Shown: one piece after another, positions 1 through 6,460 of the stretch
Position numbering within the stretch: the stretch's first letter is position 1
How the letters are laid out: the number at the start of each line of letters is the position of its first letter
Source: an uncultured Clostridia bacterium
GTDB lineage: Bacteria; Bacillota; Clostridia; Oscillospirales; Oscillospiraceae
DNA length: 8,263 nucleotides
Direction: 5' to 3'
NCBI GenBank assembly: GCA_946060825.1
Contig: CAMGPO010000037.1
Coordinates: 1-8,263, forward strand
Program-made: the position numbers and the translations under genes
The notes under the pieces: generated by a model
What the model saw: only the letters and a program-made list of their open reading frames with translations
The model's database searches: none
What the model was told of the DNA's origin: nothing

Positions 1-54
1 AACGTTTCAAATCGTGCAGAGATTTCTCCTGTCTCCGAACGGATTTCAGCGCAG

Positions 55-94
55 AAAAACACCTGACTGGATGCAGCATCCAGTCAGGTGTTTT
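55..94. terminator. Terminator-like perfect palindrome, probably bidirectional
   Basis: Bases 56-74 and 76-94 are perfectly complementary 19-base arms around a single central base (in RNA, a loop of about five bases). A-rich sequence on the left (55-59) and four T on the right (91-94) give a U-tract after the stem in either direction. This is the usual form of a bidirectional intrinsic terminator between convergent genes. It lies about 290 bases beyond the operon's own terminator, so it more likely serves a gene entering from the left, or is a back-up stop for the operon. A plus-strand frame entering at base 1 reaches a stop at 64-66 inside the left arm, but too little of it is visible to call a gene. 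Confidence 0.7.
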
Positions 95-384
95 GTTCTG
101 GCCGTGGAACCGGATATCAGATCCGTCCTGATGATTCTCCTCCATATACCCGGTGGTTGTCTGCGGAACCAGATTGCCATCTCCGGCCAGTGGGATTCCC
201 TCTCGATTCAGAAAAACTCTGGCCATCGATGAAAAAACGCAAAATATCGGAAATGGAACCGCCAGCTCTCCCATAGGGACACGATAAAACAGCTCCTTCC
301 GGACCATTACATGGGATGGCAGAACAGGCAGAAGGGCGGGCACCAGCCCATTCAATCCAGGCCGGCACACTGAGCGATTTTCCT
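95..384. other. Gene-poor spacer downstream of the operon
   Basis: About 290 bases between two terminators with no supported gene. Small open frames exist on both strands. The longest is a minus-strand frame free of stops from about 383 to the left edge, with an ATG near 307. That frame reads straight through the palindrome at 55-94, has no well-spaced ribosome site, and its translation matches nothing I recognise. It could be the remains of a gene or chance. Confidence 0.5.
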
Positions 385-416
385 AAAGAAACGGCCCGCC
401 GGATGGCGGGCCGTTT
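385..416 (-). terminator. Intrinsic terminator of the sugar operon
   Basis: A perfect 12-bp stem (389-400 pairing with 405-416; core CGGCCCGCC) closes a four-base loop. On the minus strand it is followed by a T-rich run (TTTCTTT, including the stem's last bases). It starts 25 bases after the stop codon of the sugar-binding protein gene, the expected place for the end of the operon transcript. The U-tract is interrupted by one C, but the very GC-rich stem makes termination likely. Confidence 0.88.
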
Positions 417-441
417 CGCGTGGATCTATCAAATGAGCGGA

Positions 442-1416
442 TTAGTCGTTGAAGTCAGCAACATTGTCCTTGGTCACGACAGAAACACCGGTGTCGACCT
501 GAGTCTCGGTCAGGGCGGTGCCTTCCATCAGGGCAACAGCAGCCTCAATGGCCTTGGAGCCCATGACATCGGGGTTCTGAGCCATGAAAGCAAGCAGCTC
601 GCCGCTCTCGACGTGAGCGCGGTTGGAGGAGCTGTTGTCGAAGCCGACGCAGATGATGTCAGCGCCATTGTCGTTAGCTTCCTTGACAGCGTTGGCAGCG
701 CCGTTGGTAGCGCCGTCATTCGCGCCGTAGACAGCGACAACGCCGTCCTGGATCAGAGCGTTGGTCAGGTCCTGTGCCTTGACAGCGTCGCCGTCAGAGT
801 ACTGAACTTCGCTCATGGTGAAAGCAGTGCCTTCGAAAGCGGAGACAAAGCCGTCAACACGGTCGATGCAGGACTGAACGCCAGCCTGAGCGGAAACCAG
901 GCCGATGGTGCCTTCGGTGATGCCCTTCTCGTCGAGGTAGCCGAGCATGGCCTTGCCAGCCTCAGCGCCGGCAGCGAAGTTGTCGGTAGCAAAGGTCGCG
1001 GAGGCTTCGAGGGAAGCGGTGGCGTCGACATAGATCAGCTTGATGCCCTTGTCCAGAGCAGCCTGCAGAGCGTCGTTGCAAGCGGTGGAGTCGTTGACGG
1101 AGATGATGATGACGTCAGCGCCGTTGTTGATAGCGGTCTCGATCTGGGCGATCTGCTGGGCGTTGTCCTTCTTCTCGGGAGCCAGCCATTCGTACTCGAT
1201 GTTCTTGCCTTCGGCAACCAGAGCATCAACAGTCGCATGAGCGGCCTTCTCGAGCTTGACCCAGTGAACGTCCATCTGGTCCATGGTGATCAGGCTGATG
1301 TGGATGGCGTCGCCGCTTTCGGCGGCTTCGGCGGCGGGTTCTTCACTCTTGCTGCCGCAGGCAACCATGCCAACGACCATAACCAGAGCGAGAAGCAGTG
1401 CAAGGAACTTTTTCAT
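442..1416 (-). CDS. Sugar ABC transporter substrate-binding lipoprotein (RbsB-like, CUT2 family)
   Basis: Captures a free monosaccharide outside the membrane and delivers it to the permease encoded just upstream. The 324-residue product begins with a Lys-Lys/hydrophobic signal ending in MVAC, so Cys20 should be lipid-modified and anchor the protein to the membrane. An acidic, Ala-rich linker (about 21-35) precedes a periplasmic-binding-protein type I domain (about 38-320). Aligned by eye with ribose-binding protein RbsB, most polar sugar contacts are kept: Asp131, Arg186 (RVDGF), Asn233 (GANDG), Asp260 (GFDN) and Gln280 (QNP). The RbsB Arg90 position appears to be Ala132, and the Asn-Pro-Phe-Phe sugar-stacking segment reads Asp49-Val-His-Trp52, so the ligand is probably not ribose. 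AAGGAG lies 7 bases before the ATG. It is the last gene of the operon, behind a 73-base leader with hairpins. Exact ligand unknown. Confidence 0.95.
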   Translation of the reverse strand: MKKFLALLLALVMVVGMVACGSKSEEPAAEAAESGDAIHISLITMDQMDVHWVKLEKAAHATVDALVAEGKNIEYEWLAPEKKDNAQQIAQIETAINNGADVIIISVNDSTACNDALQAALDKGIKLIYVDATASLEASATFATDNFAAGAEAGKAMLGYLDEKGITEGTIGLVSAQAGVQSCIDRVDGFVSAFEGTAFTMSEVQYSDGDAVKAQDLTNALIQDGVVAVYGANDGATNGAANAVKEANDNGADIICVGFDNSSSNRAHVESGELLAFMAQNPDVMGSKAIEAAVALMEGTALTETQVDTGVSVVTKDNVADFND

Positions 1417-1489
1417 AGTTTTTCTCCTTTTGTTTTATTTTGTCAAAGGGGAATCCCCTTGGACATACAGTTCAGATTCCCATTCGGGA
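1417..1489 (-). promoter_or_regulatory. Structured intercistronic leader before the sugar-binding protein gene
   Basis: This is the longest gap within the operon. It contains a GC-clamped hairpin at 1446-1460 (AAGGGG/CCCCTT, three-base loop). A competing pairing is possible between 1449-1455 and 1475-1481 (GGATTCC type, 7 bp), as is a small hairpin at 1479-1488. Between the hairpin and the AAGGAG at 1424-1429 is an A-rich, unstructured stretch favourable for ribosome loading. I infer an mRNA-stabilising or processing element that lets the binding protein be made in excess over the membrane subunits. It is not a terminator, because no U-tract follows. No known riboswitch is recognisable. Confidence 0.45.
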
Positions 1490-2515
1490 TTATTTTGCCG
1501 CTTTCCCAGCGGACTTCTTGGACTTGTGCTTGCCGTTGCCGTTGCGGCGCAGAACGTCGAGCATAACGCAGACCACAACGATGATGCCGATGATGATGTT
1601 GCGGTAAGCCACAGGGACATGGGCGAAGGTCAGGCCGGACTGCAGAATGGCCCAGACAGAGGCGCCTGCGATGACGCCGACCAGCAGGCCGCTGCCGCCG
1701 AGGGTGGAGATGCCGCCGATAACGGCTGCGGCGACGCCGTACATCTCATAGCTCATACCGGCGCTCATATCGCCCATGCCGGACTGGGCCATGGTGATCA
1801 GGCCGGTCAGGAAGGAGCAGAACGCGGAAACCATGTAGGCCTTGGTGGTGGTGGCAAACACATTGACGCCGGACAGACGGGCTGCATCCACATTGGAGCC
1901 GATGGCGTAGATGTGGCGGCCGCTGCGGGTGAAGGTGAGGATGAAGAAGAACACTGCCCAAACAATCAGCGCGATCCAGACGCCGTTGAACACGCCAAGG
2001 GTCTTGCCGTAGTACAGGATGTCCTTGAACATCTGCGCAGCGCCTTCGGAGCCGATGTTGTCCGTGTTGTAGTTGCCGTTGGCGAGCTGTGCGATGCCGC
2101 GGGCGATGGTCATGGTGCCGAGGGTGCCGATGAAGGGGGGCAGCTTGAACTTGCCGACCAGCACGCCGTTGATCAGGCCGATGGCCATGCAGCAGACGAA
2201 GGCGACCAGGACAGCGGCCAGAACGCTGGCGCCGTTGCAGATCATCGTGGCGGAGATCATGGCGCTCATGGCCAGAACAGAGCCGATGGAGAGGTCGATG
2301 TTGCCGGTGATACAGACATAGCCCTGGCCGATACCCACGAGGAGGAAGGGCACGATGGAGCGCAGCAGGTTCATGATGCTGTCAAACTTAATGAAGTTCG
2401 GGTTCATGATCGAGAAGACGATCATCAGAATGATGACGCCGGCAAAGGCGGTCAGAACGGAAGCCATGCCGTTGATAGACAGCAGGCGCTTCAGCGGGTT
2501 TTGTTTTTCACGCAT
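1490..2515 (-). CDS. Sugar ABC transporter permease (RbsC-like, CUT2 family)
   Basis: Membrane subunit of the importer, expected to act as a homodimer with the double ATPase encoded just upstream. The product of 341 residues is strongly hydrophobic, with about eight to ten membrane segments (for example 18-36, 54-70, 78-92, 96-120, 180-196, 228-242, 258-270, 276-292 and 304-322). RbsC-family signatures are present: GNIDLSIGS at 71-79, LPPFIGTLGTM at 125-135, and AIGSNVDAARLSGV at 204-217, the cytoplasmic loop that contacts the ATPase. The tail is Lys-rich (329-341). The frame could be extended to a GTG at 2525-2527, but that codon overlaps the ribosome site, so I chose the ATG at 2513-2515, 11 bases after AAGGAG. 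The gap to the upstream gene is 15 bases, which suggests translational coupling. Confidence 0.93.
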   Translation of the reverse strand: MREKQNPLKRLLSINGMASVLTAFAGVIILMIVFSIMNPNFIKFDSIMNLLRSIVPFLLVGIGQGYVCITGNIDLSIGSVLAMSAMISATMICNGASVLAAVLVAFVCCMAIGLINGVLVGKFKLPPFIGTLGTMTIARGIAQLANGNYNTDNIGSEGAAQMFKDILYYGKTLGVFNGVWIALIVWAVFFFILTFTRSGRHIYAIGSNVDAARLSGVNVFATTTKAYMVSAFCSFLTGLITMAQSGMGDMSAGMSYEMYGVAAAVIGGISTLGGSGLLVGVIAGASVWAILQSGLTFAHVPVAYRNIIIGIIVVVCVMLDVLRRNGNGKHKSKKSAGKAAK

Positions 2516-2526
2516 TTTTCCATACA

Positions 2527-2532
2527 CTCCTT
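2527..2532 (-). promoter_or_regulatory. Ribosome binding site overlapping the ATPase stop codon
   Basis: AAGGAG on the minus strand shares two bases with the TAA stop of the ATPase gene (2531-2533). A GTG in the permease frame (2525-2527) overlaps this motif and so cannot be served by it. The next in-frame start, the ATG at 2513-2515, sits 11 bases downstream. This decides the permease start and points to coupled translation of ATPase and permease. Confidence 0.7.
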
Positions 2533-4054
2533 AACTGTTTGATACGGCGGCATTATCGCCGAACTGGGTGGCATACGTCATGATTTCCTCTTCCGAAGTG
2601 TGTCTGGGATCGACCTCGCCGGTGATCCGGCCATTGCACATGACCAGAATCCGGTCAGAGATACCCATGACTTCGGGAAGCTCACTGGAGACGATGATGA
2701 CCACGACACCCTGCTTCTTGAGCTGGTTGATGATCTCATAGATTTCAACCTTGGCGGCGACGTCGATGCCGCGGGTGGGTTCGTCGAAGATGATGACGCG
2801 GGAGTCGCGCGCCAGCCACTTGGCAACGACAACCTTCTGCTGGTTGCCGCCGGACAGGCTGCCGGCCATGACTTCAGCGTTGGCCATCTTGATGGTCAGG
2901 GAGTTTTTACCCTTTTCGATCATCTGGTTTTCGGTGCCGCGGCGGATTTTTCCGACCAGCTTGGAGCAGATGATGTCAAGGTTGGGAAGAGCGATGTTGT
3001 TTCGGATGGTCAGCTTGGTGCAGAGACCGTCCTTTTTCCGGTCTTCCGGCGCAAGCACGATGCCCTGCCGGATGGCGTCGGACGGGTTGTGGATGGTCAG
3101 CGCCTTACCGTCGAGGATGATCTCGCCGCTCTCTTTGGGATCGGCGCCGAAGATAGCACGCATGGTTTCCGTACGGCCCGCGCCGACCAGTCCGGAGAAG
3201 CCGAGGACCTCGCCCTCATAGGCGTCGAAGCTGACATCCTTGACCATTCTGCCGGCCTGCAGGTGCTTAACCTCCAGAACCTTCTTGCCGCGCTCGACGG
3301 TGTCGCGCGGGAACTGATTGGTAATTTCACGGCCAACCATGTTGGCGATGATCTGTTCCATGGTAAAATCGGAGAACTTGCCTTCGGTGATGTAGTGGCC
3401 GTCGCGCATGATGGTAACGCTGTCCACGATGTGGTGCAACTCCTGCAGGCGGTGGCTGATGTACACGATGGCGCAGCCCTGGCTGCGGAGCTCCCGGACA
3501 ATCCGGAACATCTCCACGATCTCCGCGTTCGACAGGGCAGAGGAAGGCTCGTCCATCACCAGTACGCGGGCATTGATCAGCAGCGCCTTTGCGATCTCGA
3601 CCATCTGCTGGCGGCCGACGGTCAGCTCGCCGACGATGGTGTTGGGGTCGAGGTCCGTGATACCCAGCTTTGCAAGCTGCTCTCTGGCCTGGCGGTTCAT
3701 CTCCGCCTTGTCCAGTCTGCCGCCCTTGCGGATTTCACGGCCGAGGAACATATTGGCGGCGACAGACAGGTGCTGGCACATATTCAGCTCCTGATGAATG
3801 ATGGCCACGCCCAGTTCCTGTGCCTGCTTGGTGTTCAGGTCGCCCTCAACCTTTTTGCCGAAAATTTCGATGTCGCCAGAGTCTCTTGTGTAAACGCCGG
3901 AGAGAATTTTCATCAAGGTCGACTTGCCTGCGCCGTTTTCTCCGAGCAGCGCCATGACCTCGCCTGTTCTCAGATGGAGCTGCACATCATCCAAGGCTTT
4001 GACGCCGGGAAACGTCTTGTTGATATGCTCCATGGAAACAGCATACTCGCTCAT
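2531..4054 (-). CDS. Sugar ABC transporter ATP-binding protein (RbsA-like, two fused ATPase domains)
   Basis: Powers sugar import at the inner face of the membrane. The 507-residue length and two tandem ABC domains are typical of CUT2 monosaccharide importers. Domain 1 (about 5-240) is complete: Walker A GENGAGKST at 38-46, Q-loop Gln88, signature LTVGRQQ at 144-150, Walker B ending in Asp168-Glu169, and switch His201. Domain 2 (about 258-500) has the degenerate Walker A GLVGAGRTE at 288-296 with no Lys, a canonical signature LSGGNQQ at 400-406, Walker B Asp424-Glu425, and Ser457-Ser-Glu where the switch His would be. RbsA, MglA and AraG relatives also have a degenerate second site, so this is not a defect. 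AAGGAG lies 7 bases before the ATG. It sits 46 bases after the lyxose isomerase gene and is followed at once by the permease. Confidence 0.96.
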   Translation of the reverse strand: MSEYAVSMEHINKTFPGVKALDDVQLHLRTGEVMALLGENGAGKSTLMKILSGVYTRDSGDIEIFGKKVEGDLNTKQAQELGVAIIHQELNMCQHLSVAANMFLGREIRKGGRLDKAEMNRQAREQLAKLGITDLDPNTIVGELTVGRQQMVEIAKALLINARVLVMDEPSSALSNAEIVEMFRIVRELRSQGCAIVYISHRLQELHHIVDSVTIMRDGHYITEGKFSDFTMEQIIANMVGREITNQFPRDTVERGKKVLEVKHLQAGRMVKDVSFDAYEGEVLGFSGLVGAGRTETMRAIFGADPKESGEIILDGKALTIHNPSDAIRQGIVLAPEDRKKDGLCTKLTIRNNIALPNLDIICSKLVGKIRRGTENQMIEKGKNSLTIKMANAEVMAGSLSGGNQQKVVVAKWLARDSRVIIFDEPTRGIDVAAKVEIYEIINQLKKQGVVVIIVSSELPEVMGISDRILVMCNGRITGEVDPRHTSEEEIMTYATQFGDNAAVSNS

Positions 4055-4100
4055 TGGTTGACTCCTTTCTTATTTCATACTGCCGTGTCAGGACTGGGAA

Positions 4101-4784
4101 TCAATCCTTCGCTGCAGGATATTCCGTGCAAAGCAGGCGATAGGGCGGCTCGTCCTCTTCGATGGTGGGGAAGCGGCCCAGGGGCTCATAGAAGCGGTTG
4201 TCGGTGTTGTCGTCGTTGCACATGGAGACTTCGCCAACCAGCGCCGTGCCGGAGCCTTCCTGAATGGTGAACTCATGATAGTAGTAGGGGTACAGGGACA
4301 GGCTCTCGCCGGGCTTCAGCACGACCTCGCAGCCAGCGGGTACCATGTACCGGCGGCCGTCGCGGCAGATCTCAACGTCGGTGTCAGCCAGCTTCTCGTC
4401 GGGCGTGGCGTTCCACAGCTTGAAGACCACGTTGCCGCCGCCGCGGTTGATGATGTCTTCCATCTTGTTCCAGTGGAAGTGGTTGGGAGAGATCTGGCCT
4501 TCCCGGATCATCATGATCTTTTCCGCGTAGGTCTTGGTATACTTGGGGTTGTGCACGTTGCCGTTGCGGATGGTGATCAGCGCAAGACCCAGCTTGTCGT
4601 AGTTGCCCTCGCCGTAGTCGGTGACGTCCCAGCCCAGCGCGTTGTCGCGGATCTCGTCATATTCATGACCCTTCGTCTCCCACTCTTCGGGAGTAAAGCT
4701 CAGGAAAGGAGGAAGTGCGAACTTGTATTCCTGCAGCATTGCCTCAAATTCCTTGATGATTGCATTGATTTCCGAACGTTTCAT
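4101..4784 (-). CDS. D-lyxose/D-mannose isomerase (EcSI-type cupin sugar isomerase)
   Basis: Expected to interconvert an aldose and its 2-ketose in the cytoplasm: D-lyxose to D-xylulose and D-mannose to D-fructose in characterised relatives. The product is 227 residues, the length I recall for the E. coli O157:H7 enzyme EcSI (Z5688), and longer than the short B. subtilis YdaE form. The cupin metal site is intact: His102 and His104 (NHFHWNK), Glu109 and His170 (YYYHEF), with the conserved Lys107 between. These nearly coincide with the manganese ligands I recall for EcSI (His103, His105, Glu110, His171). AAGGAG is 10 bases before the ATG, and the gap from the upstream DUF4432 gene is 38 bases. 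Family and fold are secure. The natural substrate is not, since these enzymes accept several aldoses and the neighbouring epimerase suggests something other than plain mannose. Confidence 0.93.
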   Translation of the reverse strand: MKRSEINAIIKEFEAMLQEYKFALPPFLSFTPEEWETKGHEYDEIRDNALGWDVTDYGEGNYDKLGLALITIRNGNVHNPKYTKTYAEKIMMIREGQISPNHFHWNKMEDIINRGGGNVVFKLWNATPDEKLADTDVEICRDGRRYMVPAGCEVVLKPGESLSLYPYYYHEFTIQEGSGTALVGEVSMCNDDNTDNRFYEPLGRFPTIEEDEPPYRLLCTEYPAAKD

Positions 4785-4822
4785 AATATTTTATCTCCTT
4801 TCGAATCAGATCAGGTACGAGT

Positions 4823-5872
4823 TTACTTCTGCAGCCGGGCGATCTCTTCCCGCGCCGCCTGAAGGGCCGCCGCGCCGTCGAGGACGGTGAAGGTCAGCAC
4901 ATTGGTCTCCCTGGCAAAGGGCGCCAGGTGGTGGACGTCGCCCCGGGCCTCATGATAGGGGCGTCCGTAGACGGCGGAATTGGACGGCTCCAAGCCGACC
5001 ACGTAGTCGCCGGAGGCCGTGGATTTCCACTCCATAAAGCGCGGCAGGTTGGCCGCCGTGTAGGAAAGCCGCAGGCCGAGGCCCAGCTTCTCATTGAGCA
5101 CACAGACCACGACATTGCCGGATTCGTTGACGACCGGCTCGTGGATAAACACGTACTCCGGCTCGTTGTCCTTCGGCGCGTCCATCACATTCCAGCGGTC
5201 CTCATGGCCGCAGGAGGTCTCGTCGCGGGGCGTTACGCTGCGGGTGGGAAGGAGGATTTCCGTGCCCTCGTCGAGCAGCGGATAGCCGAGATTGATGTGG
5301 TAAAGGAGCATCATCGGTTCCGGCCGGTAGGACTGGTTTTCAATCTCGTCGGTGACGGTGATGGAGGCTTCACCGTATCGCGTCTCAATGGTGCGGCGCA
5401 GCACCATGTTCTCGCCGAACAGCTCCGCTTCGCGGATCTCGCCGCTCGTGCGCAGGATGTACTGTCCGTTCTCCCAGACGGCATCGCTGCAAAGGTGCTC
5501 CGCAGGCGTCGTGCGGGCGCGGCCGTGCATCGGATAGTCCTTACCGCCGACGGTACAGGGCGCGCAGATGTTCTCAAGGCCGGCGGTGAAGAACAGGCCG
5601 CCCATGATGCTCCGCAGCGCTTCGTCGCCGTGGGTGTCATAGTGGTTCCGGCCCTGCAGACCCGGCTTGGAGAGGAAGTTGAAGTTGATGCCCCGGTAGC
5701 TAAACTGGTTGACGTCCAGACACTTGTCCGCCATCACCTGATAGCTGAGAGGGCCGTTTTTGACGTCAAAGACCCGGAGCCCGGTGCTGCGCCCCTCGGT
5801 GTATGCCAAAGGGCGAACGTAGGCGAGCTGCTGCATGGAGCCGACCTTTTTCAGAAGTGCTTCACGGTCCAT
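4823..5872 (-). CDS. DUF4432 / aldose 1-epimerase-like sugar-binding protein
   Basis: A 349-residue member of the galactose-mutarotase fold, of the subgroup annotated DUF4432, predicted cytoplasmic with no signal peptide. The likely role is interconversion of sugar anomers so that the isomerase or kinase receives the right ring form. Most DUF4432 proteins have no proven activity. The residues expected of a mutarotase are present: His116 in PMHGRAR, His192 in YHINLGYP and Glu295 in GLEPSN, in the same order and similar spacing as His96, His170 and Glu304 of lactococcal galactose mutarotase. It also has the N-terminal Asp-Lys-Cys-Leu-Asp segment (49-53). The start lies only 4 bases after the SIS gene stop, with GGAG 7 bases upstream inside that gene's last codon, so translation is probably coupled. 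An epimerase or isomerase role other than mutarotation cannot be excluded. Confidence 0.88.
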   Translation of the reverse strand: MDREALLKKVGSMQQLAYVRPLAYTEGRSTGLRVFDVKNGPLSYQVMADKCLDVNQFSYRGINFNFLSKPGLQGRNHYDTHGDEALRSIMGGLFFTAGLENICAPCTVGGKDYPMHGRARTTPAEHLCSDAVWENGQYILRTSGEIREAELFGENMVLRRTIETRYGEASITVTDEIENQSYRPEPMMLLYHINLGYPLLDEGTEILLPTRSVTPRDETSCGHEDRWNVMDAPKDNEPEYVFIHEPVVNESGNVVVCVLNEKLGLGLRLSYTAANLPRFMEWKSTASGDYVVGLEPSNSAVYGRPYHEARGDVHHLAPFARETNVLTFTVLDGAAALQAAREEIARLQK

Positions 5873-5876
5873 GGCG

Positions 5877-6455
5877 TTACTCCAGATTGGCGTGGTACTG
5901 CCACAGGCCCTTCATGTCGAGGTTTTCTTTTTCAATGATCATCTTGGCGAGAATGTCGCCGACCAGCAGCAGCGACTGCTCAAACAGGGAGGTCATCGGC
6001 TGGCAGGAATCAATCTCATCCTCGAGGTAGAACTTGGTGCGGACTGGGATGCGGACCATGAAATCGCAGATGTCCTTCATCTCGCTGTTGGGGTTGGAGC
6101 CGATGTGGACAATCTTGCAATCGACGGTCTTGCGCGCCTTCTTGGCGATGTTCAGCGGGAAAATGGAGCCGCCGGAGCCGGAGCCGACGATCAGCAGGTC
6201 GTTTTTCGTGATGGCCGGCTCGGTGATCTCGCCGACGTAGTGGGCCTTGATGCCGAGGTGCGCCAGCCGCTTGCAGACGGACTGCAGGCTCAGCAGCACG
6301 CGGCCAACGCCGATGAAGAACACCTGATCCGCGGAGAGAATGGCGTCGGCCAGCTTCTCCAGGGACTCGGGGTCAATGCTGTTCAGGGTCAGGCGCAGTT
6401 CGTCGAGAACGGCGTCGCAGGTCTTTTTATACTGATTGGCAAATGCTTCGCTCAT
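5877..6455 (-). CDS. SIS-domain sugar-phosphate isomerase, 6-phospho-3-hexuloisomerase (PHI/HxlB)-like
   Basis: PHI enzymes move the carbonyl between C2 and C3, interconverting D-arabino-hex-3-ulose-6-phosphate and fructose-6-phosphate. This 192-residue protein has the size and outline of that family: a single SIS domain (about 30-175), LAHLG-x(6)-VGE with PAITKNDLLIV (64-90), the SLFEQ motif preceded by QPM (152-160), and the C-terminal HANLE tail (188-192). It departs from the usual form in the two phosphate loops. GRSG is GRVL at 51-54, and SGSGET is SGSGGS at 92-97. A substrate different from the RuMP-pathway intermediate is therefore likely. No hexulose-phosphate synthase is encoded here. 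The arabinose-5-phosphate isomerase branch of SIS proteins is less likely given the tail and SLFEQ motifs. The start is 5 bases after the epimerase stop, with GGAGG 9 bases upstream. Confidence 0.85.
   Translation of the reverse strand: MSEAFANQYKKTCDAVLDELRLTLNSIDPESLEKLADAILSADQVFFIGVGRVLLSLQSVCKRLAHLGIKAHYVGEITEPAITKNDLLIVGSGSGGSIFPLNIAKKARKTVDCKIVHIGSNPNSEMKDICDFMVRIPVRTKFYLEDEIDSCQPMTSLFEQSLLLVGDILAKMIIEKENLDMKGLWQYHANLE
5880..5883 (-). promoter_or_regulatory. Ribosome binding site inside the last codons of the SIS gene
   Basis: The GGAG that serves the DUF4432 gene (7 bases before its ATG) is made by the final CTG-GAG codons of the SIS gene, which encode the end of the conserved HANLE tail. 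A ribosome finishing the SIS protein would sit on this site, favouring termination-reinitiation and matched amounts of the two proteins. Confidence 0.6.
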
Positions 6456-6460
6456 ATTTG

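Noticed and set aside
14..232. Plus-strand 72-codon open frame at the left edge
   Set aside because: It reads through the terminator-like palindrome at 55-94, has no ribosome site and resembles no protein I know.
1418..1446. Separate promoter for the binding protein (perfect TTGACA at 1441-1446 on the minus strand)
   Set aside because: The expected -10 position 17 bases on reads AAAAAC and would fall at the ATG, leaving no room for a start site and leader. No other -10 fits.
2525..2527. GTG as start of the permease gene
   Set aside because: The codon overlaps the AAGGAG ribosome site. The in-frame ATG at 2513-2515 is properly downstream and gives a normal RbsC-type N terminus.
2600..4270. 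A 556-codon plus-strand open frame, and similar ones over every gene
   Set aside because: It is in exact codon register with the ABC ATPase gene on the other strand, whose domains and ribosome site are unmistakable. The mirror has no recognisable domain; its openness follows from codon bias.
5877..6455. Arabinose-5-phosphate isomerase (KdsD-type) as identity of the SIS protein
   Set aside because: KdsD proteins are longer, usually with CBS domains, and lack the SLFEQ and HANLE motifs seen here, which belong to the 6-phospho-3-hexuloisomerase group.
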